A stretch of DNA of 64,000 nt from Aeromicrobium sp. PE09-221 (GCF_002174305.1 NZ_MIJB01000025.1:124001-188000); one strand, 5' to 3'; positions 36,931-47,387 are shown, numbered from the stretch's first letter. Numbers and translations are program-made. The notes: generated by a model from the letters alone, not told the origin.

Positions 36931-39001
36931 CGGCCTCGATCATGCCGCGCAGTTCCTTCTTGAGATCGCCGATCTCGTCGCGGAGACGGGCCGCAACCTC
37001 GAACTGCAGCTCCTCGGCGGCCTGGTGCATCTGCTGGTTGAGCTGGTCGATGAGCGAGGCCAGCTCGCCGGACGGCATGTCACCGGCGGCCTTCTCCCCC
37101 AGTGGCACGGCGACGCCCTTGCGGCGGTGGTCGCCCGTCGCAGCGAGCAGATTCTTGGTGTCGGCGTCTTCACGGGCGAGCATGTCGGTGATGTCGCCGA
37201 TCTTCTTGCGCAGCGGCTGTGGGTCGATGCCGCGCTCGCGGTTGTAGGCGACCTGCTTCTCGCGACGGCGGTTGGTCTCCTCGATCGCGAATTCCATCGA
37301 GTCCGTGATGGTGTCCGCATACATGATGACCTGGCCGGAGACATTGCGCGCCGCACGGCCGATGGTCTGGATGAGCGAGCGTTCGGAGCGCAGGAAGCCC
37401 TCCTTGTCGGCGTCGAGGATCGCCACCAGGCTCACCTCGGGCAGGTCCAGGCCCTCACGGAGGAGGTTGATGCCGACCAGGACGTCGTACTCGCCCATCC
37501 GCAGTTCGCGCAGCAACTCGACGCGCCGCAGCGTGTCGACCTCGCTGTGCAGGTAGCGCGTACGGATACCGGCCTCCAAGAGATAGTCGGTGAGGTCCTC
37601 GGACATCTTCTTGGTGAGTGTGGTGACGAGGACCCGCTCGCCCTTCTCGGCCCGGCTGTTGATCTCGTCGACCAGGTCGTCGATCTGCCCCTTGGTGGGC
37701 TTGACGATGACCTCGGGATCGACCAGGCCCGTGGGGCGGATGATCTGCTCGACCACGTCGCCCCCGACCTTGTCGAGCTCGTACGATCCTGGGGTGGCTG
37801 ACAGGTAGATGGTCTGGCCGATGCGCTCCAAGAACTCGGGCCACTTCAGAGGGCGGTTGTCCATCGCGCTGGGCAAACGGAACCCGTGCTCGACGAGCGA
37901 GCGCTTGCGGCTCATATCTCCCTCGTACATCGCCCCGATCTGCGGGATGGTGACATGGGACTCGTCCACCACGAGCAAGAAGTCGTCCGGGAAGTAGTCG
38001 AGCAGGCAGTTGGGGGCCGTGCCCGGGGCACGGCCGTCCATGTGCAGCGAGTAGTTCTCGATGCCCGAGCAGGTGCCGACCTGTTCCATCATCTCCAGGT
38101 CATAGGTGGTGCGCATGCGCAGCCGCTGGGCCTCGAGGAGCTTGCCCTCACGCTCGAGCACCTGGAGCCGTTCCTCCAGCTCACGCTGGATGCCCTCGAT
38201 GGCCCGGGTCATGACGTCCTGGCCGGCCGCGTAGTGCGTGGCCGCGCCGACGAAGAGCTCCTGGTCGTCGCTGAGCACCTCGCCGGTGAGCGGGTGGAGC
38301 GTCATGAGTCGCTCGATCTCATCGCCGAAGAACTCGATCCGCACCGCCATCTCCTGGTAGACCGGGAAAATCTCCAGGGTGTCGCCCTTGACCCGGAAGG
38401 TGCCGCGGGTGGCGGCGACGTCATTGCGAACGTACTGCGCCTGCACGAGGGTCCGGAGCAGCTCGTCTCGGTCGACCTCGTCGCCGACCTTGAAGCCGAT
38501 CATCCGGTTGAGGTACTCCTGGGCCGAACCCAGGCCGTAGATGCAGGAGACGGTGGCGACGACCACCACATCGCGACGGGTCAGCAGCGACCAGGTCGCG
38601 GAGTGCCGCAGCCGCTCGACCTCCTCGTTGATGGAGGAGTCCTTCTCGATATAGGTGTCGGACTGCGCGATGTAGGCCTCGGGCTGATAGTAGTCGTAGT
38701 ACGAGACGAAGTACTCGACCGCATTGTTGGGCAGCAGCTCACGCAGCTCATTGGCGAACTGGGCGGCGAGCGTCTTATTGGGCAGCAGCACCAGCATCGG
38801 GCGCTGCAATCGCTCGGCGATCCAGGCGGTGGTGGCGGTCTTGCCCGTACCCGTCGCACCCATCAGCACGACATCGGGGGTCCCATCCGCGATCCGCTTG
38901 CTGATCTCGGCGATCGCGGCGGGTTGATCACCGGCCGGTGCGTACTCCGAGACGACCTCGAACGGCGCCACCTGACGGGTCAACTCGGTCGCTGATCTCA
39001 T
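36923..39001 (-). CDS. uvrB: Excinuclease ABC subunit B
   Basis: Helicase-like damage-verification subunit of 692 residues. Walker [15 protein letters not shown] near residue 50, the beta-hairpin region [16 protein letters not shown] near 95, helicase motifs [15 protein letters not shown] and QTIGRAARN, and a C-terminal UVR motif ([28 protein letters not shown] region) for UvrC binding. ATG at 39001 is chosen: a TACGCT -10 ends seven bases upstream and the start fits the family. It is separated from uvrA and uvrC by about 5 kb. No LexA box seen. Confidence 0.97.
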   Translation of the reverse strand: MRSATELTRQVAPFEVVSEYAPAGDQPAAIAEISKRIADGTPDVVLMGATGTGKTATTAWIAERLQRPMLVLLPNKTLAAQFANELRELLPNNAVEYFVSYYDYYQPEAYIAQSDTYIEKDSSINEEVERLRHSATWSLLTRRDVVVVATVSCIYGLGSAQEYLNRMIGFKVGDEVDRDELLRTLVQAQYVRNDVAATRGTFRVKGDTLEIFPVYQEMAVRIEFFGDEIERLMTLHPLTGEVLSDDQELFVGAATHYAAGQDVMTRAIEGIQRELEERLQVLEREGKLLEAQRLRMRTTYDLEMMEQVGTCSGIENYSLHMDGRAPGTAPNCLLDYFPDDFLLVVDESHVTIPQIGAMYEGDMSRKRSLVEHGFRLPSAMDNRPLKWPEFLERIGQTIYLSATPGSYELDKVGGDVVEQIIRPTGLVDPEVIVKPTKGQIDDLVDEINSRAEKGERVLVTTLTKKMSEDLTDYLLEAGIRTRYLHSEVDTLRRVELLRELRMGEYDVLVGINLLREGLDLPEVSLVAILDADKEGFLRSERSLIQTIGRAARNVSGQVIMYADTITDSMEFAIEETNRRREKQVAYNRERGIDPQPLRKKIGDITDMLAREDADTKNLLAATGDHRRKGVAVPLGEKAAGDMPSGELASLIDQLNQQMHQAAEELQFEVAARLRDEIGDLKKELRGMIEAGA

Positions 39002-39008
39002 GTCGACC

Positions 39009-39014
39009 AGCGTA
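39009..39014 (-). promoter_or_regulatory. -10 element of uvrB
   Basis: TACGCT on the minus strand, seven bases before the ATG at 39001, in the 53-bp divergent region with the TetR gene. Confidence 0.4.
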
Positions 39015-39042
39015 CGCCGAGCCACTGACAAGAACCGGTCGA

Positions 39043-39048
39043 TACAGT
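39043..39048 (+). promoter_or_regulatory. -10 element of the TetR gene
   Basis: TACAGT (within GATACAGT) ends six bases before the ATG at 39055; leaderless arrangement. Confidence 0.45.
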
Positions 39049-39054
39049 GAGCCC

Positions 39055-39729
39055 ATGTCACCAGACGAGCGGCGGGCACGCCGCGCCCGTGAGATCGTCG
39101 AGGCCACCCGCGCGCTATTCGACCAGCGCGGCATGCGCGAGGCGCAGATCGACGACATCGCCAAGAAGGTCGGTATCAATCGAGCCATCATCTACCGCCA
39201 TTTCACCACCAAGGAAGAGCTCTTCGCGATGACCCTGGTGGACTACCTGGGCGAGCTCGGCGACGAGATGGCAGCGGCCGATGCGAACGGCGGCACGGCG
39301 ACCGAGCGACTCGACGCCCAGGCCACGGCCTTCTTCGACTACGGCACCCGTTTCCCGGCCTTCGTGGACTGCGCACAGGCCCTTTTGCGCTACCGCGGCA
39401 CTGACCTCGTCGACGAGGTCAGTCAGGAGCGGCTCGTCGAGCTCGGCCAGGCGATGTTCCAGAGCCTCGATCATGTCGTGCGGGCGATAGAGGCCGGCAA
39501 CGCCACGGGCGAGTTCGCGGTCGCCGATCCCCAGCTGCTCGCCAATGTGCTGTACGCGCAGGGACTCGGCGTCTTGAACCTCCTGGGCTTCCAGAAGTCG
39601 ATCCGGGAGCTGAACTCGGGGATGCCGGTGATGGCCGATCTACCGCTCGGCGATGTCGTCTCCTGGGCCAAGCGGGCGATGATCGCCATGGCCGTCCCCG
39701 AGACCGTCCCCGCCGCCGGCGAGGGGTGA
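39055..39729 (+). CDS. TetR-family regulator next to fatty-acid genes
   Basis: TetR/AcrR-type regulator of 224 residues. The N-terminal HTH spans about 8-55 ([48 protein letters not shown] region), followed by a helical ligand domain. It is convergent with the thiolase gene and close to a FabG/MaoC pair, so control of this lipid locus is plausible; the equivalent mycobacterial locus also has a nearby TetR gene. The effector is unknown. The ATG is supported by the leaderless promoter. Confidence 0.88.
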   Translation: MSPDERRARRAREIVEATRALFDQRGMREAQIDDIAKKVGINRAIIYRHFTTKEELFAMTLVDYLGELGDEMAAADANGGTATERLDAQATAFFDYGTRFPAFVDCAQALLRYRGTDLVDEVSQERLVELGQAMFQSLDHVVRAIEAGNATGEFAVADPQLLANVLYAQGLGVLNLLGFQKSIRELNSGMPVMADLPLGDVVSWAKRAMIAMAVPETVPAAGEG

Positions 39730-39747
39730 GACTCCACCCCTCGCCGG
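39716..39747. terminator. Stem-loop between TetR and thiolase genes
   Basis: Perfect 13-base stem (39716-39728 with 39735-39747) and 6-base loop. It contains the TetR stop codon and ends just before the thiolase stop, so it can serve both. Confidence 0.75.
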
Positions 39748-39751
39748 TCGC

Positions 39752-41062
39752 TCAGGCCTCGAGGATCGCGACGACGCCTTGGCCGCCCGCCGCGCAGACC
39801 GAGATCAGTCCGCGGCCTGAGCCCTTCTCGTGCAGCAGCTTGGCGAGATTGGCCACGATCCGTCCGCCCGTCGCCGCGAAGGGATGGGCCGCGGCGAGTG
39901 ACGAGCCCTTGACGTTGAGCTTGCTGCGGTCGATGGAGCCGAGCGGGGCGTCGAGGCCGAGCTTCTGCTTGCAGTAGTCGGCGTCCTCCCACGCGGCCAG
40001 CGTGGTGAGCACCTGCGAGGCGAAGGCCTCGTGGATCTCGTAGAAGTCGAAGTCCTGCAGCGTCAGGCCGTTGCGCTCGAGCATCCGCGGCACCGCGTAG
40101 ACCGGGGCCATCAGCAGGCCCTCGCCGCCGTTGACATAGTCGACCGCCGCGGTCTCGTAGTCGGTGACATAAGCCAGCGGCTCCCATCCGCGTCGCGCAG
40201 CTTCGTCCTCGGAGGCCAGCAGCACGACGGAGGCGCCATCGGAGAGCGGGGTGGAGTTCGCCGCCGTCATGGTGGCACGCTCCCCGAGCTGCTTGCCGAA
40301 GACCGGCTTGAGCTTGGCGAGCTTCTCCACGCTGGAATCGGCGCGCAGGTTGTTGTCGCGCTCCACACCCTTGAAGGGCGTCACGAGGTCGTCCTGCCAA
40401 CCTTCCTCATAGGAGGCGGCGAGATGCCGGTGCGAGGCCACCGCCAGCTCGTCCTGGGCCTCGCGGGTGATGCCCCATTCATCCCCGGTGAGCGCCTGGG
40501 AGTCGCCCATCGACAGACCGGTGCGGGGCTCCTCGTTGCGGGGCTGGTCGGGGGCGAGGTGCTGCGGGCGGATCTTGCTGAGCAGCTTCAGCCGCGTCGG
40601 CGTGTCCTTGGCGGCGTTGACCTGGAGCAGGATCTTGCGGAGCTTGTCGCCCACGGCGAGCGGGGCATCGCTCGTGGTGTCGGTGCCACCGGCGATGCCG
40701 TAGTCGATCTTGCCGAGGGCGATCTTGTTGGCCACTTGGATCGTGGCCTGCAGGCCGGTGTCGCAGGCCTGCTGGATGTCGACGGCCGGGGTGGCCGCGG
40801 AGAGCTTCGAGCCGAGCACCGTCTCGCGGGTGAGGTTGAAGTCCCGGCTGTGCTTGAGCACCGCGCCGGCGACGACCTCACCGGGACGCTCGCCTTCCAG
40901 CCCGAACCGGTCGACGAGGCCGTTCAGCGCCGCCGTCAGCATCTCCTGATTGGAGACACCCGCGTAGACCGTGTTGGAACGTGCGAACGGGATGCGGTTG
41001 CCGCCGATCACCGCGACGCGGCGGACGGTGGCGTCGTTGGCCGGAGCCGACTTCTGGGCCAT
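39752..41062 (-). CDS. Acetyl-CoA C-acyltransferase (FadA2/FadI-like thiolase)
   Basis: Thiolase of 436 residues. The nucleophilic cysteine is in DIQQACDTGLQA near residue 99, the histidine in YEIHEAFAS near 343, and the second cysteine in SVCAAGGQG near 423; HPFAATGGR is also conserved. It belongs to the long FadI/FadA2-type subgroup used in fatty-acid or cholesterol side-chain breakdown. It is divergent from a two-domain FabG with MaoC, the same arrangement as fadA2/fabG4/htdX in mycobacteria. The start has GAAAGG upstream. Confidence 0.92.
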   Translation of the reverse strand: MAQKSAPANDATVRRVAVIGGNRIPFARSNTVYAGVSNQEMLTAALNGLVDRFGLEGERPGEVVAGAVLKHSRDFNLTRETVLGSKLSAATPAVDIQQACDTGLQATIQVANKIALGKIDYGIAGGTDTTSDAPLAVGDKLRKILLQVNAAKDTPTRLKLLSKIRPQHLAPDQPRNEEPRTGLSMGDSQALTGDEWGITREAQDELAVASHRHLAASYEEGWQDDLVTPFKGVERDNNLRADSSVEKLAKLKPVFGKQLGERATMTAANSTPLSDGASVVLLASEDEAARRGWEPLAYVTDYETAAVDYVNGGEGLLMAPVYAVPRMLERNGLTLQDFDFYEIHEAFASQVLTTLAAWEDADYCKQKLGLDAPLGSIDRSKLNVKGSSLAAAHPFAATGGRIVANLAKLLHEKGSGRGLISVCAAGGQGVVAILEA

Positions 41063-41143
41063 GACGGACCTTTCTTCGCAGGAGCTGGGGCGTCCGTGTG
41101 GACTCGCCTGTCACGGCAGGCTACAGTCACACTAACGCGTTCA

Positions 41144-41158
41144 GATACCGAGAGTATC
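41144..41158. promoter_or_regulatory. Dyad in the thiolase/FabG divergent region
   Basis: GATAC-CGAGA-GTATC, a 5-base inverted repeat with a 5-base spacer, 24 bases before the FabG start; a nearby AACGCGTT (41135-41142) is also self-complementary. Candidate site for the TetR regulator at 39055-39729, weak evidence. Confidence 0.3.
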
Positions 41159-41181
41159 CGATAGATAGGACACATGTCGCG

Positions 41182-42519
41182 ATGACCGACCGTTACCAGT
41201 CGCTGATCCAGAATCCGATCGCCCAGTTCCTGGTCAAGAACATCGGCCTGCCGAATCCGCCGGAACTCAAGCGCTGGGACGGAGGCCCCCTCGTCGACGG
41301 GACCGTACTGCTCGGCGGCTCCTCGGACGGACTCCTGTTCGGCGCACTCCCCCAGTTGCTGAAGAACGACGGGATCGAGACGACCACGGTCCGCGCGGAA
41401 GGACGCCGCTACGCCGGACTCGTCTTCGACGCCACCGATCTGGCCTCGACGCGCGACCTCGTCGCGCTGCAGGCGTTCTTCACTCCGGTGCTGCGCCAGC
41501 TGGCCTCCTGCGGCCGCGTCGTCGTGCTCGGCACACTGCCGGAGCGTACGACCAGCTCCGGAGCGGCCATCGCACAGCGCGGACTCGAGGGCTTCGTGCG
41601 GTCGCTGGGCAAGGAGATCGGCGGCAACGGCAGCACCGCCAATCTCGTCTACGTCTCCCCCGACGCCGCCGACGCGGTGGACTCGACGCTACAGTTCCTG
41701 CTCTCGCCGAAGTCCGCCTTCGTGGATGGTCAGGTCATCAGGATCGGCACCACCGATCTCTCCGACACCGAGCAGCCGGCCGAGGCCGGCGCACCCCTCA
41801 CCGGCAAGATCGCCCTCATCACCGGCGCATCCCGCGGCCTCGGAGCCGCCATGGCGCGCACGCTCCACCGCGACGGTGCCACCATCGTGGGTCTGGACGT
41901 CCCGCCGCTGCAGGGCGACCTCGAGAGTCTTATGGAGGAGCTCGGCGGGTCCTCGATCATCGCCGACATCACGGCCGATGACGCCCCCTCCACGATCGCC
42001 GAACAGCTGAGCGACGGCGTCGACATCGTCGTCCACAATGCCGGCATCACGCGCGACAAGCGGCTCAAGAACATGAAGCCCGAGAATTGGGACAAGGTCA
42101 TCGACGTCAGCGTGGGCGCACCGCAGCGCATCACCGACGAACTACTCGATCGCGGGCTGATCCACGATGGCGGTCGCATCATCGGTATCTCATCCATCGC
42201 GGGTATCGCCGGCAACAACGGTCAGACCAACTACGGCACCGCGAAAGCCGGCGTCATCGGTTTCGTGCAGGATCTGGCACCGCGACTCACCGACCGGCGG
42301 ATCACCGTCAACGCGATCGCCCCGGGCTTCATCGAGACCGACATGGTCAAGACGATGCCGATCGGCATCCGCGAGGCCGGCCGCCGGCTCAGCTCCCTGT
42401 CACAAGGCGGGCAGCCGGTCGACGTCGCCGAGGCGATCGCCTGGTACGCCCATCCCGGCTCGGGTGCGATCACCGGCAATGTCGTGCGTGTCTGCGGTCA
42501 GGGGTTCCTCGGTGCCTGA
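41182..42519 (+). CDS. Two-domain 3-oxoacyl-ACP/CoA reductase (FabG4-like)
   Basis: High-molecular-weight FabG of 445 residues. Residues 1-210 are a degenerate Rossmann-like domain; residues about 220-445 are a complete short-chain dehydrogenase with ITGASRGLGAAMA near 225, NAG in VHNAGITRD near 295, and the catalytic Ser-Tyr-Lys in SSIAGIAGNNGQTNYGTAKAG near 337-355. This layout matches mycobacterial FabG4 (about 454 residues), which reduces long-chain beta-ketoacyl-CoA. ATG at 41182 is used because MTDRYQSLIQNPIAQF is family-like. Its stop lies inside the start of the MaoC gene. Confidence 0.92.
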   Translation: MTDRYQSLIQNPIAQFLVKNIGLPNPPELKRWDGGPLVDGTVLLGGSSDGLLFGALPQLLKNDGIETTTVRAEGRRYAGLVFDATDLASTRDLVALQAFFTPVLRQLASCGRVVVLGTLPERTTSSGAAIAQRGLEGFVRSLGKEIGGNGSTANLVYVSPDAADAVDSTLQFLLSPKSAFVDGQVIRIGTTDLSDTEQPAEAGAPLTGKIALITGASRGLGAAMARTLHRDGATIVGLDVPPLQGDLESLMEELGGSSIIADITADDAPSTIAEQLSDGVDIVVHNAGITRDKRLKNMKPENWDKVIDVSVGAPQRITDELLDRGLIHDGGRIIGISSIAGIAGNNGQTNYGTAKAGVIGFVQDLAPRLTDRRITVNAIAPGFIETDMVKTMPIGIREAGRRLSSLSQGGQPVDVAEAIAWYAHPGSGAITGNVVRVCGQGFLGA

Positions 42520-43399
42520 GGAGACCACGCGTACATTCGACTCCGCTCCAGCGGGACTCCCGCTGATGATCAAGGCGGCGCTGCCGGCTTTGCCCGTCAT
42601 CGGATCGCTGCCGGGGATCAAGCACTCGCGCGGCGATCTGCCCCGGACCACCCTGCTCCGCCGGGGAGTCACCACCGACCAAAGGCATCTCGACCGGTAC
42701 CGGCGGGTCTGCGGATTCGCCCCCTCGTCTTTCCTTCCGGCGACGTACCCGCATCTCGCCGCGCACACGCTGCACCTCACGATGATGACGGACACATCGT
42801 TCCCCTTCACCCCGATGGGCGCGGTGCATCTGCGCAACCGGATCACCCAGCATCGCCCGATCGGAGTGGCGGAGTCCTACGACATCTCCCTGCGCGCCGC
42901 GCAGCTCACCCCGCATCCGAAGGGCCAACTCGTCGAGCTGCTCTCCGAGGCACGTGTCGGCGACGAGCTCGTCTGGGACGAGAGCATGACGGTCTTCTTC
43001 CGGGGCCGCAACGGGAGTGGGCCCGAGCCGACGACACCCCCGTTGGACCGTCTCGACGCTCCGCGCGGACCCGTCCATTGGACGCTGCCCGGCAGCCTGG
43101 GCCGCAGCTACGGGGCTGTGTCCGGTGATCGCAATCCGATCCATCTGTACCCGCTCACCGCCAAGGCCTTCGGCTTCCCCCGCAATATCGCGCACGGCAT
43201 GTGGACCAAGGCCAAGTGCCTCTCAGCCATCGACGCCCTTCCCAACGCCTATACCGCCACCGTGGAGTTCAAGAAGCCCATCCTGCTGCCCAGCACGATC
43301 GTCTTCGGTACCGAGGAGCAGCCGGGACGTACGGTCTTCGGCGTGCGGAGCCAGGACGGCGCGACGGAGCATCTCGTGGGGACCATCGTCGCCTCTTGA
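42512..43399 (+). CDS. MaoC-family 3-hydroxyacyl-CoA dehydratase (HtdX-like)
   Basis: Double hot-dog hydratase of 295 residues. The C-terminal hot-dog has the catalytic motif YGAVSGDRNPIHLYPLTAKAFGFPRNIAHGMW (Asp and His of the D-x-N-P-x-H core) near residue 205; the N-terminal half is a degenerate hot-dog. GTG at 42512 overlaps the FabG stop by eight bases, so reductase and dehydratase are coupled and probably work in sequence on the same acyl-CoA. Resembles HtdX, encoded next to fabG4 in mycobacteria. Confidence 0.9.
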   Translation: MPEETTRTFDSAPAGLPLMIKAALPALPVIGSLPGIKHSRGDLPRTTLLRRGVTTDQRHLDRYRRVCGFAPSSFLPATYPHLAAHTLHLTMMTDTSFPFTPMGAVHLRNRITQHRPIGVAESYDISLRAAQLTPHPKGQLVELLSEARVGDELVWDESMTVFFRGRNGSGPEPTTPPLDRLDAPRGPVHWTLPGSLGRSYGAVSGDRNPIHLYPLTAKAFGFPRNIAHGMWTKAKCLSAIDALPNAYTATVEFKKPILLPSTIVFGTEEQPGRTVFGVRSQDGATEHLVGTIVAS

Positions 43400-43491
43400 C
43401 CGCAAAGGACGAACGATGTGGCTCCGCGGTCGCCCTGACAACCACCAGAGCACATCGTCGGTGTCCTCCCCTCGAGCCAGGAACGAACGGA

Positions 43492-43536
43492 CGCCTACTC
43501 ACCGCGCACTGACGAGGACGGCCGCCTACTCACCGC
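43492..43536. repeat. Short direct repeat in the MaoC-TesB gap
   Basis: Two copies of CGCCTACTCACCGC (43492-43505 and 43523-43536), 31 bases apart. The 186-bp gap between the convergent genes holds no convincing gene. Confidence 0.5.
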
Positions 43537-43563
43537 TCGCCACCGGCACGCCGCTGGCGAGCG
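43534..43563. terminator. Stem-loop between MaoC and TesB genes
   Basis: CGCTCGCC (43534-43541) pairs with GGCGAGCG (43556-43563) over a 14-base loop that itself can pair further. It lies 22 bases before the TesB stop (on its downstream side) between convergent genes. Confidence 0.5.
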
Positions 43564-43585
43564 AGCGTGCCGGGGGTTGGGCGGG

Positions 43586-44449
43586 TCAGCGGCGCGGGCG
43601 GATGAGTCCCTCCTGCGCCACCGACGCCACCAGCGTGCCGTCCTGGGCGTAGACCTTCGCCGTGCTGAAGCCTCGCGACGAGCCCGCCCACGGCGAGGTC
43701 TGGTCGTAGAGCAGCCACTCGTCCGTGCGGAACGGACGGTGGAACCACACCGTGTGGTCCAGCGAGGCCGGGGACACCCGCGGAGAGTTGATGATGAGGC
43801 CGTGGGGAACCAGCGAGGCGCCCAGGAGGCTGAAGTCGCTGTAGTAGGTGAAGGCCGCATTGTGGATGCGGGGATCGTCCGGCAGTTCGCCGGCGGCTTT
43901 GAACCACATGCGCTGGATCGCCGGGACCCGTTCGGGCGAGGGATCATCGGCGGCGCGGCCCTCACCCACATAACGCATGTCATAGCCACCCCATTCGGCG
44001 TGCCACTGCTCCGCCGATCCCTCGTCGATGAGCTGGATGAGGTCCGACATCGATGTGGCGTCCTCGGGCACACCGATATCGGGCATCGCGTCCTGATGCT
44101 CCCAGCCCTCCTCCTCGCGCTGGAAGGAGGCGGTCATGTAGAAGATGATCTCGCCGTGCTGGCGCGCCGCGACCCGGCGCGTCGTGAAGGATCGGCCGTC
44201 ACGGACGTTCTCGACGTCATAGACGATCGGTATCGACGGATCGCCACCGAGGATGAAGTAGGCGTGCAAGGAGTGGATGTGGCGGTCCTCCGGCACTGTC
44301 AGCTGAGCGGCCATCGTCCCCTGGGCGGCCACCTGGCCACCGAAAACCCGCTTGAGACGGGAGTTGACCGGTTGCCGGCCTCGGAAGAGACCGACCTCCA
44401 AGGGTTCGAGATCGAGCAGGTCGACGACTTCGTTGATCGAGGCAGGCAC
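43586..44449 (-). CDS. tesB: Acyl-CoA thioesterase II (TesB)
   Basis: Double hot-dog thioesterase of 287 residues releasing fatty acids from acyl-CoA. Typical segments are FGGQVAAQGTMAA near residue 37, HSLHAYFILGGDPSIPI near 60, and in the second half the active-site region NSPRVSPASLDHTVWFHRPF with the conserved Asp, then WLLYDQTSPWAGSSRGF. GTG at 44449 is preferred because a TAGACT -10 ends seven bases before it; an alternative in-frame GTG at 44455 would leave only one base between -10 and start. Confidence 0.9.
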   Translation of the reverse strand: MPASINEVVDLLDLEPLEVGLFRGRQPVNSRLKRVFGGQVAAQGTMAAQLTVPEDRHIHSLHAYFILGGDPSIPIVYDVENVRDGRSFTTRRVAARQHGEIIFYMTASFQREEEGWEHQDAMPDIGVPEDATSMSDLIQLIDEGSAEQWHAEWGGYDMRYVGEGRAADDPSPERVPAIQRMWFKAAGELPDDPRIHNAAFTYYSDFSLLGASLVPHGLIINSPRVSPASLDHTVWFHRPFRTDEWLLYDQTSPWAGSSRGFSTAKVYAQDGTLVASVAQEGLIRPRR

Positions 44450-44456
44450 GGTCACG

Positions 44457-44462
44457 AGTCTA
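44457..44462 (-). promoter_or_regulatory. -10 element of tesB
   Basis: TAGACT on the minus strand, seven bases before the GTG at 44449; leaderless arrangement. Confidence 0.4.
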
Positions 44463-44514
44463 GTGGCTGAGCGGACGCCGAGGGCCTGGTGCGGAGGCGT
44501 TCCTCCTCACGTGA

Positions 44515-45444
44515 TCAGCCGTGGTCGTCGGGACGATGCTGCGCGAGGAAGCGCTCGAGCTGCGCGGCGAGCTCATCGCCGCTCGGCAGGTGACCGTCGT
44601 CATCGAGGAGAGAACGCGCGGCACCGCGCGCGAAGGCGTCGTACTGCTCTTCCAGGCCGTTCAGCACGTCCTCGCCGTTCTGCTCGTGGATCTGCTCCTC
44701 GATCTGCGCGATGGCCGCGGGCTGCTGAGCGCGGAGGTCCTCCAGATCGAAGGTCAGACCCGTGCGCAAGCCGGCAGCCTCCAACACGGCGATCGCGGCC
44801 GTGGGGTACTCGACCTGCGTCAGATAGTGCGGCACGTGGACGACATAGCCGACGGCGTCGGTTCCCCGCTGGCCCAGACGATACTCGAGCAGCGTCTGCG
44901 CCGAGGCGGGCACCGTGATCTCGGCCTCCCAGAGATTGCGGCGATCCACGAGCTCCGGTCGCGTGGCGTGGGCCGTGATCATCGGCGGGCGCGTGTGGGG
45001 CACTCCCATCGGCACGGCTCCCAGACCTACCACGAGCGAGACATTCTCGCGCTCGATGACGTCGATCACCTCGCGGACGAATCCCTCCCAGCCGAAATCC
45101 GGCTCCGGGCCGGACAACAGCAGATATTCACGCCCCGTGATGTCGTACTCGCGTGTGATCGCAAGGCGGGGCTGCTCATAGGAGCGGTAGTGGTCGGCGT
45201 CGAAGACGATCGGCGGACGGCGCGCGCGGTAGTCATAGACGGGATCGAGGTCGAACTCGTGCACGGTCACGCCGTCGGTGCCGCGCAACTGCCGGGCGAC
45301 CAACGATGCGGACGATCCGGCGGTCAGGAAGCCGTCCAGGACATGGAGCAGCACAGGCCCCTCACCGGTGTTGCGATCAGGTCGCGACTCCCGCTTCTCG
45401 GGTCGCAGAGCTTTCGGTAACCACTTCGGTGTCAACATCGTCAC
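44515..45444 (-). CDS. PAC2-family protein
   Basis: Protein of 309 residues of the PAC2 family, named for a eukaryotic proteasome assembly chaperone; the bacterial role is not known. [20 protein letters not shown] near residue 30, [17 protein letters not shown] near 145 and [18 protein letters not shown] near 200 are typical. An acidic coiled segment near the C-terminus follows. GTG at 45444 overlaps the dxs stop (GTGA), implying coupling to dxs; an ATG six bases downstream is an alternative. The operon link to an isoprenoid enzyme may be positional only. Confidence 0.85.
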   Translation of the reverse strand: MTMLTPKWLPKALRPEKRESRPDRNTGEGPVLLHVLDGFLTAGSSASLVARQLRGTDGVTVHEFDLDPVYDYRARRPPIVFDADHYRSYEQPRLAITREYDITGREYLLLSGPEPDFGWEGFVREVIDVIERENVSLVVGLGAVPMGVPHTRPPMITAHATRPELVDRRNLWEAEITVPASAQTLLEYRLGQRGTDAVGYVVHVPHYLTQVEYPTAAIAVLEAAGLRTGLTFDLEDLRAQQPAAIAQIEEQIHEQNGEDVLNGLEEQYDAFARGAARSLLDDDGHLPSGDELAAQLERFLAQHRPDDHG

Positions 45445-47324
45445 CGCCTCGTCGTATTCCCGTGCAGGGACGCAGCGGTGTCCGCGGCGATGGCCGGACC
45501 CGTGAGACCTTCGCGCTCGAGGATCACGGCACGCTTGGCGTGATCGAGGAAACGCTGGCCGACCCCGTGGATGCGGACCGGCGTACGGACTCCGGCATCG
45601 AGGAGCGCACAGGCGATCGTCGAGCCGACGCCGCCCTGACGCCCGTTGTCCTCGACCGAGACCACCAGGCGGTGATCGTCGGCCAGCTCCACCACCGCGG
45701 GGTCGAGGGGCTTGATCCACCGCGGATCGACGACCGTGCAGCCGATGCCGTCCGCGGCGAGCTTCTCCGCCGCATCGAGGGCGACGGCCGCCATGGTGCC
45801 AGCCCCGACGAGCAGCACCTCCGGTTCGGCATCGCGGCGCAGGACATCGACACCGCCGATCTGATCGACGGCCGGGATGTCGTCGCCCACGGGCCCCTTC
45901 GCGAAGCGCACGACGCTGGGGGCGTCATCGACCGCGACCGCCTCGCGCAGGAGCTCGCGCAGGCGGGCTCCATCACGCGGCGCCGCGATGTGGATCCCCG
46001 GCACCAGCTGGAGCAGCGACAGATCCCACATGCCGTTGTGACTGGCGCCGTCGTCACCGGTCACTCCCGCCCGGTCCAGGACGAAGGTGACGCCACAGCG
46101 ATGGAGTGCGACGTCGAGGAGCACCTGGTCGAAGGCCCGGTTGATGAAGGTCGCGTAGACGGCGACCACCGGGTGCAGACCGCCCATCGCCAAGCCAGCG
46201 GCGCTGGTGGCCGCGTGCTGCTCGGCGATGCCGACATCGAAGACACGGTCGGGGAACTTGTCCGCGAAGGCGTCGAGGCCGACGGGATAGAGCATGGCGG
46301 CGGTCAGACCGACGACATCGGGGCGTTCGTCGGCGATCCGCACGATCTCATCGCGGAAGACCGAGGTCCACCCCGCCGGGGCCACCGAGGTGGCCTCACC
46401 CGTTGTGCGGTCGAAGGGAGTCGACTGGTGCATCTGGTCGTTCTCATTGGCCACCGCGATGTCGTAACCCTGGCCCTTGGTGGTGATCGCATGGACCAGG
46501 ACGGGACCGCCGAAGCGCTTGGCTGCCGCGAGGGCCTGCTCCATCGCGCCTCGATCGTGTCCGTCGACCGGACCGATGTACTTGATGCCGAGGTCCTCGA
46601 ACATACCCTGCGGGGCGAGGGCATCCTTCATGCCCTTCTTCACCGCGTGGAGCGCCTCATAGGCGACCTCGCCGAGGCGGTGGCCCGAGGTCAACCGCTC
46701 GCGGATCGCCGTCAGCGTGGGCTCATAGCGAGGATTGGTCCGGATCTCGGTCAGCTTGTTGGCCAGGCCGCCGACCGTGGGGGTGTAGGACCGACCGTTG
46801 TCGTTCACGACCACCACCAGTCGTCGGGACTGATCGGCCGCGATGTTGTTGAGCGCCTCCCAGGCCATGCCGCCGGTAAGCGCACCGTCGCCGATGACGG
46901 CGACGACATGATTGTCGCGACCCGTCAGCGCGTTGGCACGCGCCAGGCCGTCGGCATAGGACAGGGACGTCGAGGCGTGCGAGTTCTCGACCCAATCGTG
47001 CTCGGACTCCGCGCGTGAGGGATAGCCGGAGAGTCCGCCCTCCTGACGGAGCCGCTCGAACTCGCCGGCGCGCCCTGTCAGCATCTTGTGCACATAGGCC
47101 TGGTGCCCGGTGTCCCAGACGAGACGATCGCGCGGGGAGTCGAAGACCCGATGCAGGGCGATCGTCAGTTCGACGACGCCGAGATTCGGCCCCAGATGCC
47201 CACCGTTGGTGGCGACGGACTCCAGCAGGAGCTCGCGAATCTCCTCTGCGAGTTGCGTGAGGTCGTCGTCACCGAGGTCCCGCAGATCAGCGGGTCCCGA
47301 CAGCGAGCGCAGCAGACTGGCCAT
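45441..47324 (-). CDS. dxs: 1-deoxy-D-xylulose-5-phosphate synthase
   Basis: Thiamine-diphosphate enzyme of 627 residues opening the MEP pathway to isoprenoids from pyruvate and glyceraldehyde 3-phosphate. [13 protein letters not shown] near residue 40, [13 protein letters not shown] near 75, the TPP motif [16 protein letters not shown] near 145, and the catalytic glutamate region [17 protein letters not shown] near 360 are present. ATG at 47324 is used: a TACGAT -10 ends six bases upstream. The in-frame extension upstream is non-coding. Coupled to the PAC2 gene. Confidence 0.96.
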   Translation of the reverse strand: MASLLRSLSGPADLRDLGDDDLTQLAEEIRELLLESVATNGGHLGPNLGVVELTIALHRVFDSPRDRLVWDTGHQAYVHKMLTGRAGEFERLRQEGGLSGYPSRAESEHDWVENSHASTSLSYADGLARANALTGRDNHVVAVIGDGALTGGMAWEALNNIAADQSRRLVVVVNDNGRSYTPTVGGLANKLTEIRTNPRYEPTLTAIRERLTSGHRLGEVAYEALHAVKKGMKDALAPQGMFEDLGIKYIGPVDGHDRGAMEQALAAAKRFGGPVLVHAITTKGQGYDIAVANENDQMHQSTPFDRTTGEATSVAPAGWTSVFRDEIVRIADERPDVVGLTAAMLYPVGLDAFADKFPDRVFDVGIAEQHAATSAAGLAMGGLHPVVAVYATFINRAFDQVLLDVALHRCGVTFVLDRAGVTGDDGASHNGMWDLSLLQLVPGIHIAAPRDGARLRELLREAVAVDDAPSVVRFAKGPVGDDIPAVDQIGGVDVLRRDAEPEVLLVGAGTMAAVALDAAEKLAADGIGCTVVDPRWIKPLDPAVVELADDHRLVVSVEDNGRQGGVGSTIACALLDAGVRTPVRIHGVGQRFLDHAKRAVILEREGLTGPAIAADTAASLHGNTTRR

Positions 47325-47330
47325 TGCCCC

Positions 47331-47336
47331 ATCGTA
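47331..47336 (-). promoter_or_regulatory. -10 element of dxs
   Basis: TACGAT on the minus strand, six bases before the ATG at 47324; leaderless arrangement. Confidence 0.45.
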
Positions 47337-47387
47337 ACCAGCCTCGCCCACGGCGCCCGTGCACCTCGACCTCTCGGCGCACAGGGG

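Noticed and set aside
43400-43585. Possible small gene in the MaoC-TesB gap
   Set aside because: Frames here have no ribosome site or recognisable sequence; the region holds a short direct repeat and a stem-loop instead.
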